From contig NZ_JARJEF010000011.1 in NCBI RefSeq assembly GCF_029697505.1, positions 1-64,000 on the forward strand: DNA of 64,000 nt, read 5' to 3'. The position numbers and the translations under genes were made by a program. Shown piece after piece: positions 34,537 to 43,857 of the stretch; positions within the stretch are counted from its first letter, which is position 1; each line of letters begins with the position of its first letter. This DNA is from Pseudophaeobacter profundi. Its GTDB lineage: Bacteria > Pseudomonadota > Alphaproteobacteria > Rhodobacterales > Rhodobacteraceae. The notes under the pieces are model-generated. The model was not told the origin of the DNA. It saw only the letters and a program-made list of their open reading frames with translations, and did not search any database.

Positions 34537-35582
34537 CTTTCGAGGTTTTCCGCGACAAAGGCATCGTCGGTTAAATGCGGGTGATCCCGGGCGACTCGGG
34601 CGATTTCATCAGCCTGGCCAGAGCTTAGCACCTCATTGGGGCTGAGGCATCGGGTGTGGGTCAACAGACCTTGTTTGCGCAACACTTCGTGGCATCCGGC
34701 GATGGCGCCGCGAAACCCGTTGGCCACGTCAAAGAGCGCGGCGTTGCAATCGGTGACTTCGCTGTCGAGCGCGAGCAAATCTGCGGGTATCATGCCGGTT
34801 TGGGTGGCGTCGCGGCAACGGGCGTAAAGGTCGACAGCCGCTTTGGTCCATACCGACCAATGGCCAAGAAGCCCGCCGCGTATGTGCAAGGTCAGCGGCG
34901 CGCCATCGCGGGCAAGGGTAAATGGGGTGAGCAGGTCGCCAACGATGTGATCGTCGTTGCCCGTATAGAGCATTACGCGGTCTTCGGCGCGCGCGGCTGC
35001 GACACCGCGTATCACGTCCAAGGTTGCGTAGCGATCAAAGGGTGCCATCTTGATGCCGATTACATTTTCGATTTCGGCAAACCGGCGCCAGAATTCATAA
35101 GGTAACTTCATGCCGCCCACCGCGGGTTGCAGGTAGAACCCAAACAGCGGAATTTCCTCTGCGACGGCCTGACAATGGGCGATGATGTCATCAATGCTTG
35201 CGCCTTTGAAGGCGGCAAGGCTGATGAGCCCAGTATGATAACCAAGCCCGCGCGCGATTTGTGCTTCGCGCTTGGCCTGGTCTGTGCGCCCGACAATGCC
35301 GGCAACGCGCACAAGGGGTTTGTCAGTCCATTCATCTGCGGCTTTGGCACAGGCGTCCAGCACCGCCTCATAAAGTCCGTGTTCGCGGATTTCAAACTGG
35401 GTTGTATGTACGCCAACAGCAAGCCCGCCTGCGCCTGCGTCGAGATAGTAGCGGGTCAATGCCCGCTGTCGAAGGTGATCAAGTTTGTTGCCCTCATCCA
35501 GCGCCAGAGGGTGGGCGGGAATAACCGTGCCCTTGCGCAGCAAATCTAGTACGGGAGGGGGGATGTCTGTCCAATGTGTCAT
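34524..35582 (-). CDS. Dihydrodipicolinate synthase-family lyase/dehydratase
   Basis: 352 residues, longer than the usual 290-300 because of extra N- and C-terminal parts. The TIM-barrel Schiff-base Lys is K178 (VIGIKMAPFD) and the partner Tyr is Y150 (FGFYLQP). GTVIPAHPLAL and GLAVGVHTTQF replace the usual substrate-loop GTT motif, so the keto-acid substrate differs from pyruvate-aspartate chemistry. Its place in an uptake operon points to an aldolase or dehydratase acting on an imported acid (inference). Confidence 0.85.
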   Translation of the reverse strand: MTHWTDIPPPVLDLLRKGTVIPAHPLALDEGNKLDHLRQRALTRYYLDAGAGGLAVGVHTTQFEIREHGLYEAVLDACAKAADEWTDKPLVRVAGIVGRTDQAKREAQIARGLGYHTGLISLAAFKGASIDDIIAHCQAVAEEIPLFGFYLQPAVGGMKLPYEFWRRFAEIENVIGIKMAPFDRYATLDVIRGVAAARAEDRVMLYTGNDDHIVGDLLTPFTLARDGAPLTLHIRGGLLGHWSVWTKAAVDLYARCRDATQTGMIPADLLALDSEVTDCNAALFDVANGFRGAIAGCHEVLRKQGLLTHTRCLSPNEVLSSGQADEIARVARDHPHLTDDAFVAENLERWLT

Positions 35583-35644
35583 GTGGAACTGCCTTGTCGG
35601 GAATGGGGTTTAAGCATCAATTCTTGTGATGCCGTTTTGATCGG

Positions 35645-36682
35645 TTAGTAGCGCCCATCGCGGGCCTCGAATTTGGTGGGTTTTCCAAGGCTTGGCATGT
35701 CACGCGCTGTCCAGTCCGCCACCCAATCCAGCAGCCGTGCCAGCGGGACAGTCGGATAGCCGAAAAGATCAAATGCAGCGGCGGAATTGTTCAGCCACGC
35801 GGTGGGCGATGGGGTGCCTGCAATAATGGCCTCGCGCCCCATGCGCCGGGCCAATTCATTTGCCAACCAAGCCACAGGCAGGGTTTCCGGCCCGCTGACG
35901 TTCAGCGGAGTTGTCGGCGTGGTGGCATGTGCCAGTGCGCGCAAAGCATAGCGGTTTGCATCGCCTTGCCAGATCAGGTTGACGTGGCCAGTGCCGACAT
36001 TGACAGGTTGGCCCGCGCGAATGGCATCAGCGATATCGCACAGCACACCGTAGCGCAGGTCGATTGCGTAATTGAGACGAATGATCCGCCCGGGGGAGCC
36101 GTGCACCTTTGAGAAATGTTCAAACATCCGCTCGCGTGCCACGCAGGATTGCGCATATTCGCCCGGTGGGTTGGGGGCCAGACTTTCGTCGGCACCGATG
36201 TCTTGGATCGGGACAAAGGGATAAACGCACCCTGTGGAAAAGGCAGAAATGCAAGCGTCAGGGAATGTTTCGGCGACCATGCCGGGCAGATAGCTGTTCA
36301 TCGCCCATGTCAGGCCCTGGTTGCCGGAGGAACCGAATTTGTGACCCGCCATGAACACAATATTCCTAACGCGCGGCAGGCGGGTCAATGCGTCCCGGTC
36401 CAGCAGATCAGATTTGATCGTTTCGACCCCCCAGGCATCCAATTTCTGGCGTGTCTGCGCGTCAGAAAATCGGGCGACACCAATCACGCGCCGGTCGGGC
36501 AGGGCGCGTGCGGCCATACGTGCCAGGCTGGGGCCAATTTTTCCGCCGACACCCAGCACCATGACGTCACCGTCGAGCGTTTCCAGATCGCGGATTGTCG
36601 CAGCGTCCGGCCGGGAGAGGAGTTCCTCCAATGTTTCCAGGTCAGGTATCGTTGCGGGGAGGTGTTCAGTGATGGTTTCCAT
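35645..36682 (-). CDS. NAD-dependent epimerase/dehydratase-family protein
   Basis: 345 residues. The Rossmann motif is VMVLGVGGKIGPSLARMA (near 46), and FSTGCVYPF holds the Ser/Cys strand of extended SDRs. The usual YxxxK is replaced: the Tyr of GEYAQSCVARE is followed by Cys where Lys is expected. The sequence was checked at nucleotide level (TAT GCG CAA TCC TGC). It may bind a nucleotide but use altered chemistry, or this may be a subfamily feature. It lies between the DHDPS-family and permease genes of the same operon. Confidence 0.82.
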   Translation of the reverse strand: METITEHLPATIPDLETLEELLSRPDAATIRDLETLDGDVMVLGVGGKIGPSLARMAARALPDRRVIGVARFSDAQTRQKLDAWGVETIKSDLLDRDALTRLPRVRNIVFMAGHKFGSSGNQGLTWAMNSYLPGMVAETFPDACISAFSTGCVYPFVPIQDIGADESLAPNPPGEYAQSCVARERMFEHFSKVHGSPGRIIRLNYAIDLRYGVLCDIADAIRAGQPVNVGTGHVNLIWQGDANRYALRALAHATTPTTPLNVSGPETLPVAWLANELARRMGREAIIAGTPSPTAWLNNSAAAFDLFGYPTVPLARLLDWVADWTARDMPSLGKPTKFEARDGRY

Positions 36683-36786
36683 AAGGAATTTCCTTCTTGG
36701 TCAGGCGGCGTGATCGGGGCGGCGTGGCACCCAACAGTGGAGGATTTCAGATATTTGGAGTGATTTCGGGGTGGATCGTCGCGCGG

Positions 36787-37602
36787 TTATGTCGGAGCAC
36801 CGTCAAGGCGCGCGTCCTTGACCACGAAAATCCGTTCCAACAGCATGACAAAGCCAAAGAGCGCGACGCCAAGTAGGCTTAGCAGGATCACGGCCATGAA
36901 CATTGCTGCGGTATCCAGCGTCGATTGGACCTGTATCATCAGATAGCCAAGCCCCTGACTGGAGGCCACGAATTCACCCACGATGGCACCGGCAACAGCA
37001 AGGATTGCGCCGACTTTCATGGATGAAAAGATATAGGGCAGCGCGCTTGGAAACTGAATTTTGCGAAAGATCTGCCAGCGCGTGCCGTTAAGGGCGCGCA
37101 CCAGATCCAGAAGATCGGGTTCAACTTCGCGCAGGCCGCGGGCGGTGGTGATCAAGATGGGGAAAATCGAAATCAGGAAGGCAAAAAAGATATTGGTGGT
37201 GATGCCATAGCCAAACCAGACAATGAGCAGGGGCCCCAAAGCAACCTTGGGTATCATGGAAATTGTGATGAACAAAGGGAACAGCGCCGCCCGTAACAGC
37301 CGAAACCATGAAAAGAGCATGGCCATCAACACACCCGTCGCGATGGCCAGTCCGTAACCGACAAAAATTTCCGTCGCGGTGACCAGCGTGTTGTTGCCCC
37401 ATTGATAGACAGGGTTGGTCAAGGTGGACAGGGTTGCGCCGGGCGAAGGCAGGATGAATGCCGGCACAGCGCCTGATGCCGTCACTGCCCACCAAAGCGC
37501 AAAGACCGCAATATGTGCCGCTGCCCCCAGCGCCCAATTTGACCACCCTTCCGGCAGAAACGGCTGACGACGTTTTGGCGTCAATTTACTAGCGTCGGTC
37601 AT
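36787..37602 (-). CDS. ABC transporter permease (SsuC/TauC type)
   Basis: 271 residues with six membrane segments. The cytoplasmic EAA-like loop is EVEPDLLDLVRALNGTRWQIFRKI. It is the membrane part of the nitrate/sulfonate/NMT1-class importer and the first gene of the minus-strand operon (permease, epimerase-like, DHDPS-like, ATPase). Confidence 0.92.
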   Translation of the reverse strand: MTDASKLTPKRRQPFLPEGWSNWALGAAAHIAVFALWWAVTASGAVPAFILPSPGATLSTLTNPVYQWGNNTLVTATEIFVGYGLAIATGVLMAMLFSWFRLLRAALFPLFITISMIPKVALGPLLIVWFGYGITTNIFFAFLISIFPILITTARGLREVEPDLLDLVRALNGTRWQIFRKIQFPSALPYIFSSMKVGAILAVAGAIVGEFVASSQGLGYLMIQVQSTLDTAAMFMAVILLSLLGVALFGFVMLLERIFVVKDARLDGAPT

Positions 37603-37617
37603 CGGCTGATCCTTTTA

Positions 37618-37633
37618 TCAAACGTTTGGTTGA
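37618..37633. promoter_or_regulatory. Palindromic operator 1, near permease start
   Basis: TCAAACGTTTGGTTGA is a near-copy of the perfect palindrome at 37726. It differs at two positions of the left half and has the same right half, TTTGGTTGA. It ends 15 bp before the permease start codon on the minus strand. Confidence 0.65.
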
Positions 37634-37725
37634 CAATGTAGAGAATAATTTTGCCTGTCAATATTGTATTATATCGAATATCCGCTCTGTTAAGTGGGGT
37701 CGCAAAGGGATCTGTGGGAATTACA

Positions 37726-37741
37726 TCAACCATTTGGTTGA
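37726..37741. promoter_or_regulatory. Palindromic operator 2, near binding-protein promoter
   Basis: TCAACCATTTGGTTGA has perfect 7-bp arms with a TT centre. It is 108 bp from operator 1, about 110 bp before the binding-protein start. It resembles the TTGACCAnnTGGTCAA box of RutR, a TetR-family repressor, which points to the TetR gene at 33050. Confidence 0.7.
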
Positions 37742-37850
37742 AGTTTGTTGACAGATTCATATTTGCGCGTCTAGCGTCGGTAGAGACAGCGCGGGCTAAG
37801 TTCTGAAGCGGCCCGCGCAGTCGATGAAATCGCAACCGGGAGATTGCAAA

Positions 37851-38846
37851 ATGAAGCGCATGTATTTGAAATTGGTAGGGGCCTGTGCATTTGTGCTCGC
37901 GCCGATGACCGCTGAGGCCAAGCCTGTCAGCCTCATCCTCAATTGGCAGGCAGGTGCGGACCACGGGCCGATTTATTATGCGCTTGCGCAGGGCTGGTAT
38001 GAAGAGGCCGGGATTGAGTTGGAAGTCGAGCCAGGAAAAGGATCGGGCATGTCTGCGCAGAATGTTGGGGTCGGTGCCAACGATCTGGGCATTGCAGAGC
38101 TTGGCACCGCCTTTCTGGCGAAATCCAAAGGCGCGGAAATCACCGCGATTATGGCCCTTTATGCGAATTCGCCGTTTGCTTTTTACTGGAAAAATTCCAG
38201 CGGTATCGCAGGCCCCGAGGATTTTGCGGGGCGGACCTTGGGCAACCCATCAGGTGATGCGGCACGGGTGATGTGGCCCGCATTCGCCAAGGCGGCAGGG
38301 GTTCCCGAAGACGGGCCAGAGTTTGTGAATATCGCGCCTGCGGCTAAAATCCCGACCTTGGCGGCGGATCGCGTGGACATCATAAGCGATTTTTACAATG
38401 CGCATGACCTAAAGCTGAAAGAGTTCGGCGACGATCTGGGTTTCTTGCGCTGGAGTGAGATCGGCCTGAACCCATACGGCAACTCTTTTATCGCCAACAA
38501 CGAATTTCTTGCGGAAAACGAAGACCTTGTGCGCGCCTTTACCGAGATTACGCAAAAGGCCTATCGCGCCTGCGTCGAAGACCCATCGCCGTGCATGGAT
38601 GCCTTGCTGGAAAATGCCAGCGGCTTGCAGCGTATAGATTTGGAAAATACCTGGGGCCGCGTTACGGAATTGATGACCACAGAGGCCACGGTGAACGAGG
38701 CGCTTGGCTGGTTCGATCCTGAGCGGATCTCCGAGACTTATGAGCTTGTTGATACTTATTTTGGCGTCGACACCCCGTTTGATATCGAAACCGCCTACAC
38801 CAACGATTTTCTGTCCAAAGAGATCAAGATGACCGCAGCAAAGTAG
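37851..38846 (+). CDS. ABC substrate-binding protein (NMT1/SsuA type)
   Basis: 331 residues from the ATG at 37851, preceded by GGGAG; the ATG at 37824 would spoil the leader. Signal peptide ends AEAK near residue 22. The mature start VSLILNWQAGADHGPIYYAL, then GWYEEAGIELEV and GSGMSAQNVGVG, follows the NMT1/THI5-like pattern used for pyrimidines, sulfonates and similar ligands. It is divergent from the permease operon, with shared palindromic sites. Ligand unknown. Confidence 0.9.
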   Translation: MKRMYLKLVGACAFVLAPMTAEAKPVSLILNWQAGADHGPIYYALAQGWYEEAGIELEVEPGKGSGMSAQNVGVGANDLGIAELGTAFLAKSKGAEITAIMALYANSPFAFYWKNSSGIAGPEDFAGRTLGNPSGDAARVMWPAFAKAAGVPEDGPEFVNIAPAAKIPTLAADRVDIISDFYNAHDLKLKEFGDDLGFLRWSEIGLNPYGNSFIANNEFLAENEDLVRAFTEITQKAYRACVEDPSPCMDALLENASGLQRIDLENTWGRVTELMTTEATVNEALGWFDPERISETYELVDTYFGVDTPFDIETAYTNDFLSKEIKMTAAK

Positions 38847-38864
38847 GGCGCAGGCGCAGCCCTA
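38844..38864 (+). terminator. Short hairpin overlapping binding-protein stop
   Basis: TAGGGC / GCCCTA, a 6-bp stem with a 9-nt loop that begins at the stop codon. A T-rich stretch (TTTGTTTTTG) comes about 20 bp later. Weak candidate. Confidence 0.35.
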
Positions 38865-39006
38865 GTGCTGCGTTATTGCAGCTTTGTTTTTGTATTGGCA
38901 GAACTTTCAGGCGGTACCGTTGCTGACTGAGCTACCCCCGAAATTCGGGCACTGACGTAAGCTGCGATTTGCTGTCCGTTGATCTTCCACACGAAGGAGA
39001 TCGACG

Positions 39007-39272
39007 ATGTCGAAAGGGAAACAACATCACCCAGAGTTCAAGGCCAAGATCGGGGAATGAGCCATGTCGCGCCACTGGTCCGAGCGACAATGGCGAATGC
39101 CGTCGCCAATGATTTCTTGGCCAGAAAGCTCAAATCCTGGACCGGCAAGTGAGGCGCAAGATGATCGAGCCGAACCTGCCGGGCTTGTCTGTCGGCAAGC
39201 AATGCGCGTTGCTGTCGATCGCGCGGTCGTCGTTTTACTATGAACCGAAAGGCGAAAGTGAGAAGAGGGTTG
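39007..39272 (+). mobile_element. Remnant of an IS3-family element
   Basis: The sequence starts as OrfA (MSKGKQHHPEFKAK), then jumps to the end of the same OrfA in a shifted frame (NDFLARKLKSWTGK before a stop). It continues into the start of OrfB (IEPNLPGLSVGKQCALLSIA, SSFYYEPKGESEK), where it breaks off. Most of orfA's middle and nearly all of orfB are gone. The upstream part, with GAGCTACCCCCGAAATTCGGGC near 38928, may be the outer end of the element. Not functional. Confidence 0.8.
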
Positions 39273-39345
39273 CCGTGGGCTGGTCAGCATCGATGGCTAT
39301 CACGGCAAGATTGGATGCCGTATTTGGGAACCCCAGGGGGCCGGT

Positions 39346-39720
39346 CACCTGTCCGGCCGAGACACTGCGCGACCACGGAATCGCCGAGGCCCTTGTCGGG
39401 ATCGATGGCGAGATGCGCGCGATGGGCCTCCGACCCGATGGGAAGGCCTGGACCATCGCGGTCGAGGCGCCGGACCCGGAGCGCCATTGATCGCGTCGCT
39501 GGGCTCCGTAACTGTTGTCGCCCGCACCTGTGCCGAAACCGATGCCTGGGCGACGGCCCTCATGGTGCTTGGGCCGGACAAAGGCGCGACGCTCGCAAGA
39601 CAAACCGGGCTCGACGCCCTGTTCCTCCTGCGCGATGATGATGCCAGCCTAAGGGGCGTGGGAGTCGGAGGACTTTTCTCCGAAGAGCCAGCGGCAATCG
39701 CCTCCGCAGGAGAAAGATGA
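39346..39720 (+). pseudogene. ApbE (FAD:protein FMN transferase) fragment
   Basis: AETLRDHGIAEALVGIDGEM, followed by RAMGLRPDGKAWTIAVEAPD, matches the middle of ApbE. It then jumps, with a frame change near 39482, to the end of the protein (GAPLIASLGSVTVVA, DAWATALMVLGPDKG). About 50 central residues, with the His/Asp region, and the whole N-terminal half are lost. The end overlaps the P-type ATPase start in an ATGA, so the original genes were co-translated. Confidence 0.75.
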
Positions 39721-41633
39721 GCAGCATGGAAACCACCCGCACCGATCACCTCAAGACCGCCATTCTGCTGCTGGCCGCGGCCGGGTTGACGTTGGGACTT
39801 GCCTTCTACTTCGCGGGCCGGACCGACATCGCCGACCTGGTCTGGATCGTCGGTGTCTTTCCCGCACTCGCCGCGCTCGTGGTCGAAATTCTGCGCAGTC
39901 TGCGTTCCGGCGAGGTGGGCCTCGATATCGTCGCTGCGCTGTCGATGTCGGCGGCGCTTCTCTTCGGCGAAACGCTTGCGGCGGCCGTCGTCGCGGTGAT
40001 GTATTCCGGGGGCACATTCCTCGAGGCCTTCGCCGAGGGCCGCGCCCGGCGCGAGATGCATGACCTCCTTTCCCGCGTGCCGCGGAGCGCGACCCGGCAC
40101 CGCAACGGTGGGCTGGAGGAGGTGCCGCTCGGCGAGATCGCCCCGGGCGACCGCCTGCTGATCCGGCAGGGCGACGTGGTGCCGGTGGACGGCACGGTGG
40201 TCTCCGACACGGCATTCCTCGACACCTCGGCACTGACCGGGGAGTCCCTGCCGGTGCGGCTGGCGCGCCGGGCCGAGGCGATGAGCGGTGCGACAAACGC
40301 GGGCGAGGCCTTCGACCTGACGGCGACCCGAGAAGCGAAGGACAGCACCTATGCCGGGATCGTCCGGCTGGTGGAAGAGGCGCAGGCGTCGAAGGCGCCG
40401 ATGTCGCGGCTGGCCGACCGCTGGTCGCTGGGCTTTCTCGCGGTCACGCTCGGCATCGCCTTCGCAGCGTGGTGGCTCACCGGGGATCCGATCCGGGCCG
40501 TTGCCGTGCTGGTCGTCGCCACGCCCTGTCCGTTGATCCTGGCCGTGCCTGTGGCTCTGGTCGCCGGTCTTTCGCGCGCGGCGCATTTCGGTGTGCTGAT
40601 CAAGGGCGCCGGGCCGCTTGAGACGATGGCGCGCATCCGCACGCTGATCCTCGACAAGACGGGGACCCTGACGGATGGCCGTCCTCAGATCGTCTCGATC
40701 GACAGCCACGATGGCATGAGCGAAGACAACATCCTGCGCCTCGCGGCTTCGCTCGACCAGGCGTCGAAGCACCCTGTAGCGCAGGCCATCGTAGCCGCCG
40801 CGAAGGCACGGGGCTTCACGCTGCCGGTTCCGTCAGACGTGGCCGAGATACCGGGCGAAGGCGTCGTGGGCCATGTCAAGGGCCGGAAGGTCATCGTCGG
40901 TGGAGATGCCTTCGTCGCGTCCCGCGTCGGACGGCGGCCGGACGATCATTCGGCAATCGCAGCCGGTTCGGTCCTCGTCGCCGTCGCCGTGGACGGGCAC
41001 ATGGCAGGGTACCTCGTGATGTCCGATCCGTTGCGCGAAGGCGCGGGCCAGATGCTCGACGGTCTGCGCCGCGAGGGGATTGCGCGCATCTTGCTGGCCA
41101 CCGGCGATCGCGCCGATGTGGCCGAGCGCGTGACCGAGGGGCTGGGCCTCGACGGTCTGCGCGCGGGTCTCACGCCCGATCAGAAGGTTCTGCTGGTGCT
41201 GAGCGAGCGCAAGAACGGGCCCGTCATGATGGTGGGCGACGGCGTCAACGACGCGCCAGCACTCGCGGCGGCAGATGTGGGCGTTGCGATGGGCGCACGT
41301 GGGGCAGCGGCCTCGGCCGAGGCGGCGGACGTCGTGCTCCTCGTGGACCGCATTGACCGGCTGGGCCCGGGCATCGAGATCGCGCGAGGTGCGCACCGCA
41401 TCGCCGTGGAAAGCGTCGTGGCCGGGATCGGCCTGTCGGTCATGGGCATGATCGCGGCCGCTTTGGGCTATCTCACCCCGGTTCAGGGCGCACTCCTGCA
41501 GGAGGCAATCGACGTGGCGGTGATCCTCAATGCCCTGCGCGCGCTGCGCATCGCACCCCATGAACCCACCATTCCGAAACCAAAGGGTGTCTCCGCCGGG
41601 CAGGCCGAGATCGCGCAAGGAGCCAAGCCATGA
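39717..41633 (+). CDS. Heavy-metal P1B-type ATPase
   Basis: 638 residues, apparently intact. It has the TGES actuator loop (ALTGESLPV), phosphorylation site [11 protein letters not shown] motif SKHPVAQAI and hinge [10 protein letters not shown]. The intramembrane metal motif is TPC ([12 protein letters not shown]), not the usual CPC, CPH or SPC. There is no N-terminal metal-binding domain, only a short tail before the first membrane segment. The metal is therefore uncertain. It is sandwiched between a dead apbE and a dead VIT-type gene, with four-base overlaps to both. Confidence 0.92.
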   Translation: MSSMETTRTDHLKTAILLLAAAGLTLGLAFYFAGRTDIADLVWIVGVFPALAALVVEILRSLRSGEVGLDIVAALSMSAALLFGETLAAAVVAVMYSGGTFLEAFAEGRARREMHDLLSRVPRSATRHRNGGLEEVPLGEIAPGDRLLIRQGDVVPVDGTVVSDTAFLDTSALTGESLPVRLARRAEAMSGATNAGEAFDLTATREAKDSTYAGIVRLVEEAQASKAPMSRLADRWSLGFLAVTLGIAFAAWWLTGDPIRAVAVLVVATPCPLILAVPVALVAGLSRAAHFGVLIKGAGPLETMARIRTLILDKTGTLTDGRPQIVSIDSHDGMSEDNILRLAASLDQASKHPVAQAIVAAAKARGFTLPVPSDVAEIPGEGVVGHVKGRKVIVGGDAFVASRVGRRPDDHSAIAAGSVLVAVAVDGHMAGYLVMSDPLREGAGQMLDGLRREGIARILLATGDRADVAERVTEGLGLDGLRAGLTPDQKVLLVLSERKNGPVMMVGDGVNDAPALAAADVGVAMGARGAAASAEAADVVLLVDRIDRLGPGIEIARGAHRIAVESVVAGIGLSVMGMIAAALGYLTPVQGALLQEAIDVAVILNALRALRIAPHEPTIPKPKGVSAGQAEIAQGAKP

Positions 41634-42055
41634 GCCGCCTCTCACATTCCGAGATTCATATGGCGCATCGCATCGGCTGGCTGCGGGCGGCCGTGCTGGG
41701 CGCCAATGACGGACTCGTGTCGACTGCGAGCCTGGTTGTCTGCGTCGCCGCGGCAGGATCTGGAAAACCCGAGGTATTGATCACGGGCCTCGCCGGGCTC
41801 GTCTCCGGGGCGATGTCCATGGCGGCAGGCGAATACGTCTCGGTCAGCTCGTAGACCGACGCCGAACAAGCCGACCTTGCGCGCGAGACCCGTGAACTCG
41901 CAGAAACGCCCGAGGCCGAGATCGAGGAGTTGACGCAGATCTATGTCGACGGGGGACTCGACCGCGACCTTGCTGAAGAGGTGGCCGTCCAGTTGACCAA
42001 ACGCGACGCGCTCGGACCGCATGGGCGCGACGAACTCGGCGTCTCCGAGGGCAGC
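41630..42055 (+). pseudogene. VIT1/CCC1-family transporter, stop codon and lost end
   Basis: The frame opens as a CCC1/VIT iron-manganese transporter: [20 protein letters not shown] and [23 protein letters not shown] at 41852-41854 interrupts it where the family has Gln, so one base change explains it. After it the same frame continues (TDAEQADLARETRELAETPE and the DALGPHGRDELGVSE stretch). The homology ends near 42050, before the last membrane segments. Both a nonsense change and a 3' truncation are present. Confidence 0.82.
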
Positions 42056-42279
42056 TTTATCCCGCCCTGCTGCGCTCAAACCCAATAAATTCGCCGCAAC
42101 TCTCATCAATGGCAGCTTCTCACGCGGCATCGCAGCGGTCACATGCTGTGTTCCCAGGCCGTGAGGCGGACTTTGCAAATTCTGCTATTGCACAGATTGC
42201 TGCCATTTATGCGTACGGCAAGATTCACCACTTTGCGCTCAAACGTTCGTTTGCCGCAATCGCAGTATTTGCCGAAACG

Positions 42280-42308
42280 GGCAGGCCGCGCCATAGGCGC
42301 GGCCTGCC
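42280..42308 (-). terminator. Strong hairpin after aldehyde dehydrogenase
   Basis: A 13-bp perfect stem (GGCAGGCCGCGCC / GGCGCGGCCTGCC) with a 3-nt loop. It is about 75 bp downstream of the minus-strand operon's last gene and is followed on that strand by CGTTTCGG. Probable terminator of the peptide-ABC operon. Confidence 0.7.
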
Positions 42309-42384
42309 ACTCACGACGGGCTTGCGCGGCGCAAACCCTCTGATACAGCCCGTTCATCACGACCTGTGGGTTGGTCAAGCGTCT

Positions 42385-43857
42385 CTAGCCGTGATGGGCG
42401 GCCACGGTCTTGAGCTGGGAAAACCCGTAGAGCGCCTCAAAGCCCTTTTCGCGGCCATGGCCGGATTTGCCAACGCCGCCAAAGGGCAGCTCAACCCCGC
42501 CGCCGGCGCCATAGTTGTTGAGGAACACCTGACCCGCATGCAGCTTCTTGGCCAAGCGCATCTGGCGGGCGCCATCGCGGCTCCAGACGCTGGCAACCAG
42601 GCCGAACTCGGTGGAATTGGCAATGTTGAGCGCCTCTTCCTCGGTATCAAAGGGGATGAGTACCTGCACCGGGCCAAAGATTTCTTGCTGGGCCAGTGCG
42701 TGATCGGCTGGCACATCGGCAAACAGGGTGGGGCGGACATAGGCGCCGGTGTCCGGTGCGCCGTCAACGATGCGTCCCTGGGCTGCCAGTTGCAGATCTG
42801 CGCCCTTGGCAAGGAAGCCCTCGACGATCTCTTTCTGGCGGTTTGAGATCAGTGGCCCAAGGCGCAGATCATCGCCGGCCGGGCCAACAGTCAACTCGTC
42901 ATAGGCTGCAGCCATGCGGGCCTTGACCGTTTCATAGACGCCGCGCTGCACCAGAATGCGCGAAGAGGCAGAGCAGGTCTGCCCGGCGTTCTGAATGCCG
43001 GCATTGACCAAAAACGGCAGCGCCGCGTCCAGATCGGCGTCGTCAAACACCAGCTGGGGGGATTTGCCGCCCAGCTCCAGCGTCACAGGTACCACATTCT
43101 TGCCCGCAGATTGCTGCACCAGCGCGCCGGTGGCTACCGACCCGGTGAAGGAGATGTGATGTACGCTTGGATGCGCGGTCAGCGCCGCGCCTGCCTCGGC
43201 ACCGATACCGGGCACCACGTTCAGCGCCCCGGCGGGCAGCCCGGCTTCCTGGGCGATATGGGCAAAGGCCAGCGCGGTCAGGCAGGCCTCTTCTGCTGGT
43301 TTCAGCACACAGGCATTGCCCATGGTCAGCGCCGCCCCGACCGAGCGCCCGATGATCTGCATCGGATAGTTCCAGGGAACGATATGGCCGGTGACACCGT
43401 GCGGTTCACGCAGGGTATAGACGGTATAGCCGTCCAGATAGGGAATGGTCTCGCCATGTACCTTGTCCGCCGCACCGCCGTAAAATTCGCAGTAGCGCGC
43501 CAGGGCGACGGCATCGGCGCGGGCCTGGGTCAGGGGTTTGCCCACATCCATGGCCTCAAGCGCGGCCAACTCATCCACCCGTTCCAGCACCAGCTGGCCA
43601 ATCCGGGTCAGGATGCGGCCACGTTCCAGTGCGCTCATCCTGCCCCAGTCACCTTCCAGCGCTGCTTTGGCGGCCTGGACGGCGGCATCGATATCGGCGC
43701 TGGTGCCACGGGCGATCTGGCACAGGGCGCTGCCATCGGAGGGGTTGACCAGCGGCAGGGTTTCACCGTTGGTGGCGGGTTGCCAGTTGGCGCCAATAAG
43801 GCACAGGCTGGGGTCGAACCAGAGAGGGCTTGCGTCAGGGGTCTGTGGGTTAGGCAT
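42385..43857 (-). CDS. Aldehyde dehydrogenase (NAD(P)-dependent)
   Basis: 490 residues from the ATG at 43857, which overlaps the end of the GNAT gene. Catalytic Cys in NAGQTCSASSRI (near 290), general-base Glu in TLELGGKSP, and cofactor motifs PWNYPMQ and KPAEEACLTA. The protein has the usual length for the family. It is the last gene of the ABC operon and probably oxidises an aldehyde formed from the imported compound (inference). Confidence 0.92.
   Translation of the reverse strand: MPNPQTPDASPLWFDPSLCLIGANWQPATNGETLPLVNPSDGSALCQIARGTSADIDAAVQAAKAALEGDWGRMSALERGRILTRIGQLVLERVDELAALEAMDVGKPLTQARADAVALARYCEFYGGAADKVHGETIPYLDGYTVYTLREPHGVTGHIVPWNYPMQIIGRSVGAALTMGNACVLKPAEEACLTALAFAHIAQEAGLPAGALNVVPGIGAEAGAALTAHPSVHHISFTGSVATGALVQQSAGKNVVPVTLELGGKSPQLVFDDADLDAALPFLVNAGIQNAGQTCSASSRILVQRGVYETVKARMAAAYDELTVGPAGDDLRLGPLISNRQKEIVEGFLAKGADLQLAAQGRIVDGAPDTGAYVRPTLFADVPADHALAQQEIFGPVQVLIPFDTEEEALNIANSTEFGLVASVWSRDGARQMRLAKKLHAGQVFLNNYGAGGGVELPFGGVGKSGHGREKGFEALYGFSQLKTVAAHHG

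Noticed and set aside
39345-40772. 475-codon open frame on the minus strand
   Set aside because: Antisense to the P-type ATPase in GC-rich DNA; Arg/His/Gln-rich low-complexity translation typical of a shadow frame.
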